Of a stretch of 64,000 nt of DNA, positions 26,690-35,584 are shown in pieces. The stretch is from JASHPR01 sp963842355 (GTDB lineage Bacteria; Actinomycetota; Actinomycetes; Streptosporangiales; Streptosporangiaceae). The stretch's first letter is position 1, and each line of letters begins with the position of its first letter. A program made the translations under genes and the position numbers. Under the pieces are notes generated by a model. The model ran no database searches and had not been told where the DNA came from. It saw only the letters and a program-made list of their open reading frames with translations. The stretch spans positions 310,001-374,000 of the forward strand of contig CAWJGC010000011.1 in assembly GCA_963842355.1 (NCBI GenBank), written 5' to 3'.

Positions 26690-28823
26690 ATGCCAGGGGC
26701 GCAGGACCGGTGGGAACGGCTCGCCGAGCCGAGCGCGCGCAGCTATGAGGCACCCACGCAGCTCGATTCCGCCCGGATCGCGGACCGGCCCGAGCGCGGA
26801 TCGCTCGCGGATCTGCGGCACCGGCTCGAGCGGCTGCCGGCCGGGCACCCTTCCTCGCCGTACAACGACGACCTCTCCCGCAAGCCGCCCGTCGTCCGGC
26901 TGAAGGATCTTGAACTGCCGCTGCACGGCAACGAGCGCGAGACCAACGGCACGGCCAAGCAGTACGAGCCCGATCCGGGCGTCGGCGCGGCCGGCCCGGC
27001 CGGGACAGCGACCCACAACGGCTCAGGCGGCCACGCGGCCGGCGAACTCGCCACGGCCGGCTGGAGCGCGGCGGCCGAGCCCAGCACCGCCGAGCCCTTC
27101 AGCACCGCCGATCGTCCCAGTGCCGCCGAGCCCGTCAGCACCGCCGAGTCCTTCAGCACCGCCGAGTCTTCAGCACCGCCGAACCCCTGAGCACCGCCGA
27201 ACCCCTGAGCACCGCCGAACCCCTGAGCACTGCCGAGCCCCTCAGCGCAGAGTCCGCCACCGCCAGCACCGCCAAGCCCTCCCACGCCGACGAGTACGAC
27301 AGCGCCGACCACGGGACCGGCACCGTGCACTGGAGCAGTCCAGGCCACACGCGCGCCGCAGGCGAGGCCGACGACGAGCACACCAGCGGCACGGACGACG
27401 GAGCCGACGCGCTCGGCGGGATCAGCCCGGAGCACTGGAGCAGCACAGACCACTTCAGCAGCACAGACCACTTCAGCGGCACAGACCATTTCAGCAGCAG
27501 AGATGACCGGGTGAGCGTGGCCGACCGGCTCAGCGCGGCCCGCGCAGGCGGGGCGGCAGGCGCGGGCATCGCGGCCGACGCGGGCATCGCGGCCGACGCG
27601 GGCATCGCGGCCGACGCGGGCATCGCGGCCGACGCGGGCATCGCGGCCGACGCGGGCATCGCGGCCGACGCGGGCATCGCGGCCGACGCGGGCATCGCGG
27701 CCGACGCGGGCATCGCGGCCGACGCGGGCATCGCGGCCGACGCGGGCATCGCGGCCGACTGGACCAGCCGGGACGACCGAGGCGAGCGGACGGCGACGGC
27801 GCCGGCGACGTCGGCCTCACTCGCTGGGCTGGCACCGGCCACCCGAGGGGCACCGGCCCCCTGATGGCCGCGGGCCACCAGGACACCGCGCGCCGCCTGA
27901 GCACCACGGGCGGCGAGATCACCAGCGCCCGGACCAGCACCACGCCCTGGAGCGGCACGGACGACCTGAGCAACACCGCCGAATGGAGCCGAACGGCAGA
28001 CTGGGGCAGCCCGTCCAGCCGGCCCGGCTCGGCCTACCGCGACGGCCCGGCCACGTCACCATGGCCGGAACCAGAGCACGCGGCCGGGACCAACGGCCAC
28101 GCCCCGGCCGGCCCGGCGCCGGACCGCGGCAGCGGCGCGCCTCGGCCGGGCCCGGATGGCTCGTGGGAGCGGCACGGCCGGTACCTGACGCCAGGCGAGA
28201 GCCTGATCGCCGAGGAGGCGCTGATCCGCAGTCGCACGGCCGAGGGCAGGAACGCGTTCGGCAGCTACGGCCGCAGCGGACTGACGCCAGCGATGCGCCG
28301 CCTCGAGGCCCAGCTTGAGCGCGGGCAACTGCTGCCGGACACCGAGAGCTACGCCCTGATGCCCGCCGACCTGTTCCGGGCGAGGCTCGCTGACCTGATC
28401 CGCCGGCATCCGGACAAGTCGGCGGGGGAACTCTCGCGCGAAGTGCACGATGGCATCCGCTACGCCTATATCTTCGAGGCCGAGTACTACTCCGATGCCA
28501 CCCTGCAGGTCCACAGCAGGCTCAAGGGCCAGGGATTCGAGCTGGAGGCCAGGAGAAACAGCTGGCGGAACCCCGAGTACAAGGGCATCAACACCCGCTG
28601 GCGGGACCCGGCGCACGACATAGTCTTCGAGGTGCAGTTCCATACGGCGGCGAGCTGGGCGGCTAAGCAGCGCGCTCACGCCGCCTACGAGCGGATCATG
28701 GACCCGGCGACATCTCCCGCCGAGCGAGCGCGTCTTCGGGCCATGCAGGCGGAGATGTCGGCCACGATTCCCGTGCCGCCGCGGTGCATGGCCATCCCGG
28801 ACTACCGCAAGGAAGGCCTGTGA
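26690..28823 (+). CDS. Long repetitive protein with C-terminal RelA/SpoT-like domain, frameshifted
   Basis: Three frames read as one protein of about 711 residues if single bases are restored near 27168 (a TCC became TC in a repeat) and near 27790. The start ATG 26690 has GGGGAG upstream. N-terminus: RLERLPAGHPSSPYNDD...KPPVVRLKDLELP, a motif seen in actinomycete toxin-like proteins. Middle: hexapeptide arrays (STAEPL, STDHFS, AGIAAD). C-terminus (from about 28190): DGIRYAYIFEAEYYS, YKGINTRW and FEVQFHTAASWAAKQRAHAAYE, resembling RelA/SpoT-like nucleotidyltransferase toxins. The last part could also start alone at ATG 27864. Followed 4 bp later by a small partner gene. Confidence 0.6.
27562..27759. 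repeat. 18-bp tandem repeat, 11 copies
   Basis: Eleven essentially identical head-to-tail copies of an 18-bp unit (GCGGGCATCGCGGCCGAC) encoding AGIAAD. Neighbouring arrays of 18-bp periodicity encode STAEPL (about 27150-27240) and STDHFS (about 27439-27495). Near-identity suggests recent expansion by slippage. Confidence 0.95.
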
Positions 28824-28827
28824 CACC

Positions 28828-29085
28828 GTGCCCGATGCGGTGAAGTACTACGCGATCGTGGGGGGCGGCCGGACGGCGCAGACGCCGTCGGGGCTGGCCC
28901 GCCGCAGGTCCGCCGCTGCGGGCTCGGTGGATGAGGCCCTGCGGCGAGACCTCACCTGGACGCCGGACGCGGCGATCGTCGAGTGGGAGTACGGCGAGGT
29001 AGGCGCCGACCTGGTCGAGATCAGCGAGGCGGCGGCGGACCGGGTGGTTGCCGGGTTCAGGATGATGTGGCGTGAGCGGGGCTGA
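28828..29085 (+). CDS. Small partner protein of the RelA/SpoT-like toxin-type gene
   Basis: An 85-residue acidic protein beginning with GTG at 28828, four bases after the upstream stop. Sequence features: KYYAIVGGGRTAQTPSGLARRR, SVDEALRRDLTW, and LVEISEAAADRVVAGFRMMW. I recall similar small actinomycete proteins of this shape but no assigned activity. Tight linkage behind a toxin-like C-terminal domain makes an immunity or antitoxin role the leading guess. Confidence 0.65.
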   Translation: MPDAVKYYAIVGGGRTAQTPSGLARRRSAAAGSVDEALRRDLTWTPDAAIVEWEYGEVGADLVEISEAAADRVVAGFRMMWRERG

Positions 29086-29124
29086 CCGCCGGCCGCCCCG
29101 GGACCGCACGCCTGCGTGAATGGC

Positions 29125-30435
29125 TCAGCCGGGCAGCGACGCGCCGTTCTGCGCCGAGTCGCCGCCGAGCGACGCCGGTGTCCCGTCCGATCCCAGGCCG
29201 GCCTTCTCGAAGAACTCGCGGATCAGTGAACGCTGCCGCTGGCGCAACTGGTCGAAGTGCTGGCCGAGCGCGTCCTCCCCGATCGCTTCGGCGGTCAGGT
29301 AGAGATCCTTGATCTGCTCTATCTTCTCTTGCGTGTCAGCGGACGGCGGCTCCGCGTGCGCGGGCCGGTAAGCATCATCCGAGCGACCATCGCCGCCGCG
29401 CTCCGGTTTCGGAGCGGGCTCCCATACCGAGAACGGCTTGGGCGCGGGAACGGGCTCACTCTCGCGAGGCTCCGGCCGGGGCTGGCGCGTGCCACGGATC
29501 GCCGGGATCGGCGAGGTGTTGTCGTCGACCGCAAGCCCGGCCGCCGGGCGGATCAAGTAGCCGGCCTCCGGGCCCGCCGCGTACCGGTGCTCAGCGTCCG
29601 GGTCGCTCGCGTACACCGGGCCCGGGCCGGTGACCGGCCCGGGCTCGGGACCGGGCCCGGGCCCGGGTTCCGGGCCAGCCAGGTACATCGCCTCCGGTCC
29701 GCTGACCCGGCCTGGCTCAGGCCCGGCCGCGTATACGGGTTGCGGACCGCTCAGATATGGGCGCCGATGACCGTTCAGGTCATCCGTTTGTCCCATCAGG
29801 TGGGCATGGTGTGGCCCCGTCGCGGGGCTGGGCCCCGGCCCGCTGCGCCGATCATCGTCGTCCCAGGCCGCTGGCCCGGGGGGACTCCAGGCCTCGTCGT
29901 CGCCGGGGGGCCAGCCGTCGTCCCCGGCGCGGTCCCAGTCAGCCTCTCCGGGAGGGCTCCAGGCGTAGGCCGGGCCCGGGTTCCAGCCGTCGTTGCCGAC
30001 CGGGTGCCAGCTGTCGTTGCCGACCGGGTGCCAGCCGTCGTCCGCATAGTCGCCGGATCCCGGCCTGCCTGCTGGGACCGGCTCCGGCCGGGCGGGCGGA
30101 ACGGGCCGGGCCGGGACCGTGCGCAGCGCAGGCACCTGGGACACCGGGGCGAGCCACTGCCCGGCCGGATGGCGGCGCCGACCGGCCCCGCCGAGCCGAC
30201 GGCGGCGGCCCTGGCCACGATCGGCCCGGGCGACGGTGAGCGCGACGAGCAGCGTCACGCCGACCCCCAGCCCGCTGGCCACGAGCAACTCGCCGGGCCG
30301 CACGATCCCCAGGCCGCGGTTCGCGGACCCCAGCCGCAGGACCTCGCTGACGATCACCATCAGCAGCCCGGTGATCAGCAGCACCGCGCCGACGATCGTC
30401 AGGCCCATCGCGAAACGCAATCGCCTCGAAGCCAT
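29125..30435 (-). CDS. Membrane-anchored Pro/Gly-rich hypothetical protein
   Basis: A 436-residue protein. ATG at 30435 is chosen as the start just before two membrane spans (FAMGLTIVGAVLLITGLLMVIV and LLVASGLGVGVTLLVALTVA, about residues 8-75). A long disordered part follows, with DGWHPVGND-type repeats and GPEPGP arrays, then a charged helical C-terminus (EKIEQIKDLYLTAEAIG...LRQRQRSLIREFFEKAGL) resembling a coiled coil. No family recognised. It converges on the small partner gene of the toxin-like locus, with 39 bp between them. Confidence 0.7.
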   Translation of the reverse strand: MASRRLRFAMGLTIVGAVLLITGLLMVIVSEVLRLGSANRGLGIVRPGELLVASGLGVGVTLLVALTVARADRGQGRRRRLGGAGRRRHPAGQWLAPVSQVPALRTVPARPVPPARPEPVPAGRPGSGDYADDGWHPVGNDSWHPVGNDGWNPGPAYAWSPPGEADWDRAGDDGWPPGDDEAWSPPGPAAWDDDDRRSGPGPSPATGPHHAHLMGQTDDLNGHRRPYLSGPQPVYAAGPEPGRVSGPEAMYLAGPEPGPGPGPEPGPVTGPGPVYASDPDAEHRYAAGPEAGYLIRPAAGLAVDDNTSPIPAIRGTRQPRPEPRESEPVPAPKPFSVWEPAPKPERGGDGRSDDAYRPAHAEPPSADTQEKIEQIKDLYLTAEAIGEDALGQHFDQLRQRQRSLIREFFEKAGLGSDGTPASLGGDSAQNGASLPG

Positions 30436-30697
30436 CGAGCCCGACCTCACCGCCCAACCATCGCATGCAGGGCACGGCGTCGCAACCGATCCGCAAATGG
30501 CCGCACGCCATGCGCAACGACCTCGACGACGCGCTGGCCACGTCATGGACCAGGCCATAGTCACGGGTTACGCTCGCAATTGATGCAGACAATCCCGGTC
30601 GGTCCGGTCGGCGGCCAGGTCGGCCCGGCCGGACAATGGCCGGTGGAAGGATACGGCGAATGCATAATGTCTCGCCGCTAGCCAAGGTCGTGGGCTA

Positions 30698-31093
30698 ATG
30701 GCCCGGGCCCTGCTCATCATCTTGCTCCTGGCCTCCTGGTTCCTGCCGCTGATCATCGCTGCGCTGTACAAGCTGCCGCATCAGGGCTCGATCGCAGTGC
30801 TGTCGCTGCTGCTCGGCTGGACCGGCGCGGGCTGGCTGGCCGCGTTCGTGATCGCGGTCGGGGGTGCGATCCGCGCGACCCGGCCACCGCTCGCCGGCCA
30901 GGAGCAACCGCCAGGCCCCGGGGTACCCGTCCCGGCCCGCGCGCCCGCCCAGGCCCGCGGGCCCGCCCCGGCGCGCGGGCCAGCGCCGGCCCAGCCGCCC
31001 GCCCAGGCTCGCTGGCCTGACCAGGCGCAGCCGCCGACCCAGGCCCAGCCACCCGAGCGCTCCGCGTCCCCCTGGCCGGACAATCCTCGCTGA
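30698..31093 (+). CDS. Superinfection immunity-like membrane protein
   Basis: A 131-residue protein with two membrane spans: LLIILLLASWFLPLIIAAL and SIAVLSLLLGWTGAGWLAAFVIAV. The pattern matches the Imm_superinfect family, named after the T4 protein that blocks DNA entry of a second phage; many bacterial members have unknown roles. A Pro/Ala/Gln-rich tail of about 60 residues follows. ATG at 30698, divergent from the Pro/Gly-rich membrane gene. Confidence 0.75.
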   Translation: MARALLIILLLASWFLPLIIAALYKLPHQGSIAVLSLLLGWTGAGWLAAFVIAVGGAIRATRPPLAGQEQPPGPGVPVPARAPAQARGPAPARGPAPAQPPAQARWPDQAQPPTQAQPPERSASPWPDNPR

Positions 31094-31193
31094 CGCGCCG
31101 TTCCGGCCGCCGGTCACTTCCTGCCGCATTGCGCTCTCCGCTAGCGTTGCGACCATCCGCGCCCGCGCTTCGGTAACCACCAAGGGGTACACC

Positions 31194-32555
31194 ATGGATC
31201 ACCAGGTCAAGTACGTTCTGCAGGAATCCGAGATGCCCCGGCAGTGGTACAACGTCATTGCCGACCTCCCGTCGCCGCCACCGCCGCCACTGCACCCGGG
31301 TACGCGCGAGCCGGTCGGGCCCGACGACCTCGCGCCGCTGTTCCCGGCGGCGCTGATCGCGCAGGAGGTCACGCCGGAGCGGTACATCGCGATCCCGGAG
31401 GACGTGCTCGACGTCTACCGGCTATGGCGGCCCACGCCCCTGTACCGGGCCCGCCGGCTGGAGCAGGACCTCGGCACCCCGGCCCGGATCTACTACAAGT
31501 ACGAGGGCGGCAGCCCGGCAGGCTCGCACAAGCCGAACACCGCGGTGCCGCAGGCCTACTACAACGCCGCCGAGGGCGTGGCCAAGCTGACCACCGAGAC
31601 CGGCGCGGGCCAGTGGGGCAGCGCGCTGGCGTTCGCGTCCGCGCTGTTCGGCCTGGAACTCGAGGTGTGGATGGTCCGCGCCTCCTACGACCAGAAGCCG
31701 TACCGCAAGCTGCTGATGGAGACCTACGGGGCCACCGTGCACCCGAGCCCGTCCGACGTCACCTCGGCGGGCCGGGCGGTGCTGGCCGAGCATCCCGACT
31801 CCACCGGCAGCCTGGGCATCGCGATCAGCGAGGCCGTGGAGGTCGCGGGCGGCGACCCGGCCGCCAGGTACTCGCTGGGCAGCGTGCTCAATCACGTGCT
31901 GCTGCATCAGACGATCATCGGCGAGGAGGCGATCAAGCAACTCGCGCTCGCGGGAGACACCCCGGACGTGATCGTCGGCTGCACCGGCGGCGGGTCCAAC
32001 TTCGGGGGGCTGGTGTTTCCGTTCCTGCGGGAGAGGCTGGCCGGGCGGATGAACCCGGTGTTCCGGGCGGTCGAGCCCGCCGCCTGCCCGTCGTTTACCC
32101 GGGGCGTCTACGCCTACGACTTCGGCGACACCGCCGGGTTCACGCCGCTGCTCAAGATGCACACGCTCGGGCACGAGTTCATCCCAGACCCGATCCACGC
32201 CGGCGGGCTGCGTTACCACGGCATGTCGCCGCTGCTGTCGCACATCTACGAGCTGGGGCTGATCGAGGCCGTGGCCAAGCCGCAGTCGGAGTGCTTCGCA
32301 GCCGGGCTGCGGTTCGCCCGGACCGAGGGCATCGTCCCGGCGCCGGAGCCGACCCACGCGGTGGCCGCGTGCATCGAGGAGGCGCTGCGCTGCAAGGAGA
32401 CCGGCGAGGAGAAGGTCATCCTGACCGCGCTGTGCGGTCACGGCCTGCTCGACCTCGCCGCTTACGGCGACTACGTCTCGAGCGAGCTGAGGGATCTCGA
32501 GGTTCCCGCGAGCGTGATCGAGGCCGCGCTGGCCGGCCTGCCCGCGGGCGTCTGA
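31194..32555 (+). CDS. trpB: TrpB-like pyridoxal-phosphate enzyme (TrpB2 type)
   Basis: A 453-residue fold-type II PLP protein of the TrpB2 group: MPRQWYNVIADLP near the start, RPTPLYRARRLEQDL, the PLP lysine in GSHKPNTAVPQAYY, ETGAGQWGSALA, and the phosphate loop GCTGGGSNFGG. TrpB2 enzymes make tryptophan from indole and serine or act on phosphoserine. No trpA or other trp gene is nearby, so a salvage role is likely. ATG 31194 with AAGGGG upstream. Confidence 0.9.
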   Translation: MDHQVKYVLQESEMPRQWYNVIADLPSPPPPPLHPGTREPVGPDDLAPLFPAALIAQEVTPERYIAIPEDVLDVYRLWRPTPLYRARRLEQDLGTPARIYYKYEGGSPAGSHKPNTAVPQAYYNAAEGVAKLTTETGAGQWGSALAFASALFGLELEVWMVRASYDQKPYRKLLMETYGATVHPSPSDVTSAGRAVLAEHPDSTGSLGIAISEAVEVAGGDPAARYSLGSVLNHVLLHQTIIGEEAIKQLALAGDTPDVIVGCTGGGSNFGGLVFPFLRERLAGRMNPVFRAVEPAACPSFTRGVYAYDFGDTAGFTPLLKMHTLGHEFIPDPIHAGGLRYHGMSPLLSHIYELGLIEAVAKPQSECFAAGLRFARTEGIVPAPEPTHAVAACIEEALRCKETGEEKVILTALCGHGLLDLAAYGDYVSSELRDLEVPASVIEAALAGLPAGV

Positions 32556-32644
32556 GCCCGTTCCTGGCGCCGGCCATGAGCGCCGGCCATGAGGTGGAGC
32601 CTCCCCGCCCGCCTGCCGCAGGACGCGCCGGTCCCGGGGCCGCC

Positions 32645-32718
32645 TTGAACGTGTTCAAAATCACAGGGCGCCGGGCTGGACCCCAGCCTCGCGTGAGCAC
32701 AAACTTGAACGTGTTCAA
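32645..32718. promoter_or_regulatory. Two perfect TTGAACGTGTTCAA palindromes (TetR operator)
   Basis: Identical 14-bp inverted repeats lie at 32645-32658 and 32705-32718, 60 bp apart, in the promoter region of the membrane-protein/TetR operon (first ATG 32746). A small stem GGCTGG-ACC-CCAGCC lies between them. Two identical palindromes ahead of a TetR gene strongly suggest its operators and autoregulation. Confidence 0.75.
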
Positions 32719-32745
32719 GCAGCTCCGCAGCCCCGGGGAGGGGTC

Positions 32746-33126
32746 ATGAGCGTGGTCCTCACCTATGTCATCTACCTGCTGATCAGCGTCGGTCTCACGG
32801 TCGGCGTCGGCTGGGCCCTGGCGCGCAGCGGCCGGGCCTTCCTGCTCGACGTTTTCGGCGGGAACGACAGCCTCGCCGAGGCGGTCAACCGGCTGCTCGT
32901 GGTCGGCTTCTACCTGCTCAACCTCGGCTTCGTGACGCTGACCATGCGGACGCCGGGGAACATCGAGGGCGCCCGGCAGGGGGTGCAACTGCTCTCGGTC
33001 AAGATCGGAGAGGTGCTCCTGGTCCTCGGCGTGCTGCATTTCGCCAACCTCGCGGCGTTCACCCGGTTCCGCGGCCGCGCCCAGGCCCGGGATCTGCTGG
33101 CGCACCGGGCGGACGCTCTAGAGTGA
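32746..33126 (+). CDS. Small membrane protein in TetR operon
   Basis: A 126-residue integral membrane protein with three hydrophobic stretches (LTYVIYLLISVGLTVGVGWAL, LLVVGFYLLNLGFVTLTM, IGEVLLVLGVLHFANLAAF). No family recognised. GGGGAGGGG upstream of ATG 32746. Its stop overlaps the TetR GTG start (33123-33126), so the regulator is co-translated with it and the protein is probably the regulated function. Confidence 0.75.
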   Translation: MSVVLTYVIYLLISVGLTVGVGWALARSGRAFLLDVFGGNDSLAEAVNRLLVVGFYLLNLGFVTLTMRTPGNIEGARQGVQLLSVKIGEVLLVLGVLHFANLAAFTRFRGRAQARDLLAHRADALE

Positions 33127-33803
33127 CCTGTGTGGCCGACCCCGCACTCACGCCTCGAGCCGAGCAGACCAGGGCCGCCATCATCGAGGCGGCGCTGACC
33201 CTGTTCCGCCGCCGCGGCTACGAGGCGACCACGATGCGGGCGATCGCGCAGCGCGCGGGCGTGTCGACCGGCAACGCCTACTATTACTTCGGCTCCAAGG
33301 AAGAGCTGATCCAGGAGTTCTATACGCGCAGCCACGCCGAGCACCTCGCCGCCAGCCGCGCGGTGCTGGACCGCGAGAGCGACTTCACCGCCCGGCTGGG
33401 CGGCACGCTGCGCGCGCTGATCGATGTCCTGGCGCCCTACCACGCGTTCGCCGCCACCTTCTACAAGCATGCGGCGGAGCCGACCAGCCCGCTGAGCCCG
33501 TTCAGCCGCCAGTCAAGCCCGGCGCGCGAGGCGTCCATCGCCCTGTTCCGCGAGGTGGTCGAGGGCTCGAACGCGCGGGTGGGCGGTGACCTGCGCGGCC
33601 GGCTGCCCGAACTGCTCTGGCTGGCCTCGATGGGCGTCATCCTGTTCTGGGTACACGACACGTCGCCGGGCTGCGCCCGGACCTACCGGCTGATCGATGC
33701 GGTCGTGCCCGTGATCGGGCGGCTCGTGGCCGCCTCCAGGATCCCGGTCCTGCGGGCGACCCTGCGCGACGTCACCGCGATCATCGACGACCTGCACAGC
33801 TAG
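33123..33803 (+). CDS. TetR family transcriptional regulator
   Basis: A 226-residue regulator. The HTH is TRAAIIEAALTLFRRRGYEATTMRAIAQRAGVSTGNAYYYFGSKEELIQEFY (residues about 15-67); the ligand domain is C-terminal. GTG at 33123 overlaps the preceding stop (GTGA); GTG at 33132 is an alternative. Likely binds the two palindromes at 32645 and 32705 and represses its own operon. Confidence 0.9.
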   Translation: MTCVADPALTPRAEQTRAAIIEAALTLFRRRGYEATTMRAIAQRAGVSTGNAYYYFGSKEELIQEFYTRSHAEHLAASRAVLDRESDFTARLGGTLRALIDVLAPYHAFAATFYKHAAEPTSPLSPFSRQSSPAREASIALFREVVEGSNARVGGDLRGRLPELLWLASMGVILFWVHDTSPGCARTYRLIDAVVPVIGRLVAASRIPVLRATLRDVTAIIDDLHS

Positions 33804-33856
33804 CCGGGCGGACCGGGCCGCCCGCGCGGCCGAGTGCAGACCAGGGGGTTCAAAAG

Positions 33857-35242
33857 ATGCCGGAACGCAACGTCGCCGGGCCGGCCGCCGCCGTCGACGC
33901 CGGGCGCCTCGCCGGGCTGATCGCGCGAGAGCGGGCGGTCTACGGCGAACGCCATCCTTCCTCGCGCCGGGCTTTCGCCGCGGCTGGCGAGAACCTGCTC
34001 GGCGGGGTGCCGATGACCTGGATGCGGATGTGGCCGGGCGGGTTCCCGCTCTACCTGGCGGGAGCGCGCGGAGCCCGGCTCACCGACGTCGACGGCCACG
34101 AGTTCGTCGACTTCTGCCTCGGCGACACCGGGGCGATGGCCGGGCACTCCCCCGCGGCCGTCCGGGCGGCCGTGGCCCGGCAGTACGGCGAGGCGGGCGG
34201 GGCGACCACCATGCTGCCGACCACGGACGCCGCGTGGGTGGCGGCCGAACTGGCCCGGCGGTTCGGCCCGACGCACTGGAGCTTCACCCTCACGGCCACG
34301 GACGCCAACCGCTGGGCGGTCCGGCTGGCCCGCCAGCTCACCGGGCGGCCGAAAATCGGCGTGTTCTCCTACTGCTACCACGGCAGCGTCGACGAGACAT
34401 TCATCGTCGCCACGCCCGGCGGGACGCGCCCGCGGCCCGGCAACGTCGGCGCGCCGGTGGACCCGCGTCAGACGACGCGGGTGGTCGAGTTCAACGACCT
34501 GGCCGGCCTGGAGCGCGAACTCGCCGCGGGCGACGTGGCCGTGGTGCTGATGGAGCCTGCCCTCACCAACATCGGCATCGTGCTGCCCGACGCCGGCTAC
34601 CTGGACTCGGTTCGCGAGCTGACCCGGCGCAGCGGCACGCTGCTGATCAACGACGAGACGCACACGTTCAGCGCGGGCCCGGGCGGTTGCACCCGCGCCT
34701 GGAACCTGGATCCCGACATCGTGACGATCGGGAAGTCGATCGCGGGCGGGATCCCGGCCGGCGCGTTCGGCCTGTCCGCCGCGCTGGCCGACCGGATCCT
34801 GGCCGACGACACCGCGGACATCATCGACACCGGCGGCGTGGGCGGGACCCTGGCCGGGAACGCCCTGTCGGTGGCGGCGATGCGCGCCACGCTGGAGCAG
34901 GTGCTCACCGAGGACGCGTTCGCCGCGATGATCAAGCTGGCCGACCGGTACACCGCCGGGGTCCGGGACGTCATCGAGGCCCGCGCCCTGCCCTGGACCG
35001 TCGTCCAGCTCGGCGCCCGCGCCGAGTACCGGTTCTGCCCGCGGCCGCCGCGCAGCGGAGGCGAGTCCGAGGCCGCGGCGTACCCGCAGCTCGACGAGTA
35101 CCTGCACCTGTACACGGTCAACCGCGGGGTGCTGCTGACGCCGTTCCACAACATGGCCCTGATGTCACCGGCCACCACCGAGGCCGACGTGGACGCCCAC
35201 ACCCAGATATTCGCGGCCGCGGCCGACGACCTCCTGGCCTGA
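33857..35242 (+). CDS. Class III aminotransferase (glutamate-1-semialdehyde aminomutase-like)
   Basis: A 461-residue PLP enzyme. Signatures: VDGHEFVDFCLGDTGAMAGHSP, SYCYHGSVDET, NDETHTFSAGPGG with the PLP-binding Asp, and the PLP lysine in TIGKSIAGGIPAGAFG. Closest in style to glutamate-1-semialdehyde 2,1-aminomutase and related amino-acid aminotransferases, but without any tetrapyrrole gene around, so a different substrate is likely. ATG 33857, 53 bp after the TetR gene. Confidence 0.85.
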   Translation: MPERNVAGPAAAVDAGRLAGLIARERAVYGERHPSSRRAFAAAGENLLGGVPMTWMRMWPGGFPLYLAGARGARLTDVDGHEFVDFCLGDTGAMAGHSPAAVRAAVARQYGEAGGATTMLPTTDAAWVAAELARRFGPTHWSFTLTATDANRWAVRLARQLTGRPKIGVFSYCYHGSVDETFIVATPGGTRPRPGNVGAPVDPRQTTRVVEFNDLAGLERELAAGDVAVVLMEPALTNIGIVLPDAGYLDSVRELTRRSGTLLINDETHTFSAGPGGCTRAWNLDPDIVTIGKSIAGGIPAGAFGLSAALADRILADDTADIIDTGGVGGTLAGNALSVAAMRATLEQVLTEDAFAAMIKLADRYTAGVRDVIEARALPWTVVQLGARAEYRFCPRPPRSGGESEAAAYPQLDEYLHLYTVNRGVLLTPFHNMALMSPATTEADVDAHTQIFAAAADDLLA

Positions 35243-35584
35243 ACGCCGCCCCGCCGCCAGCCCAGGCCGGGCGAGCGCGGGGCGGCCGGGCACCGGGCCG
35301 GGCGGGCCAGCCGCTGCGCCGCTCCACGGCCGCCTCGGCGCGGGAGTCCCTGGTCCGCTCGACGGCGACGGCCTGCATGATCATCGCGTTCATCATGTCC
35401 TCCTGGGTCTGCGGGGCCGTGCCGCCCGGCGGCGGCCCTATGAGCTCGGTCACCCCACGACGAACGGGAGACCCCGCGATGGACACCCGCGACGAAAAAT
35501 CTGCGCCGGCGGCCGAGTGGCGTCGGCCGGCCCAGTCTCCGGTGTTGTGCGGCGGCCGTGGAGCCGGTGGTGACGCCCGTGCTG

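Noticed and set aside
27562..27759. CRISPR-like look of regular short repeats
   Set aside because: Units are contiguous 18-bp copies with no spacers, in frame in a protein-coding region, and no cas gene is present.
30698..31093. Prophage remnant around the superinfection immunity-like gene
   Set aside because: No integrase, structural or lysis genes nearby; the family is common in non-phage bacterial loci.
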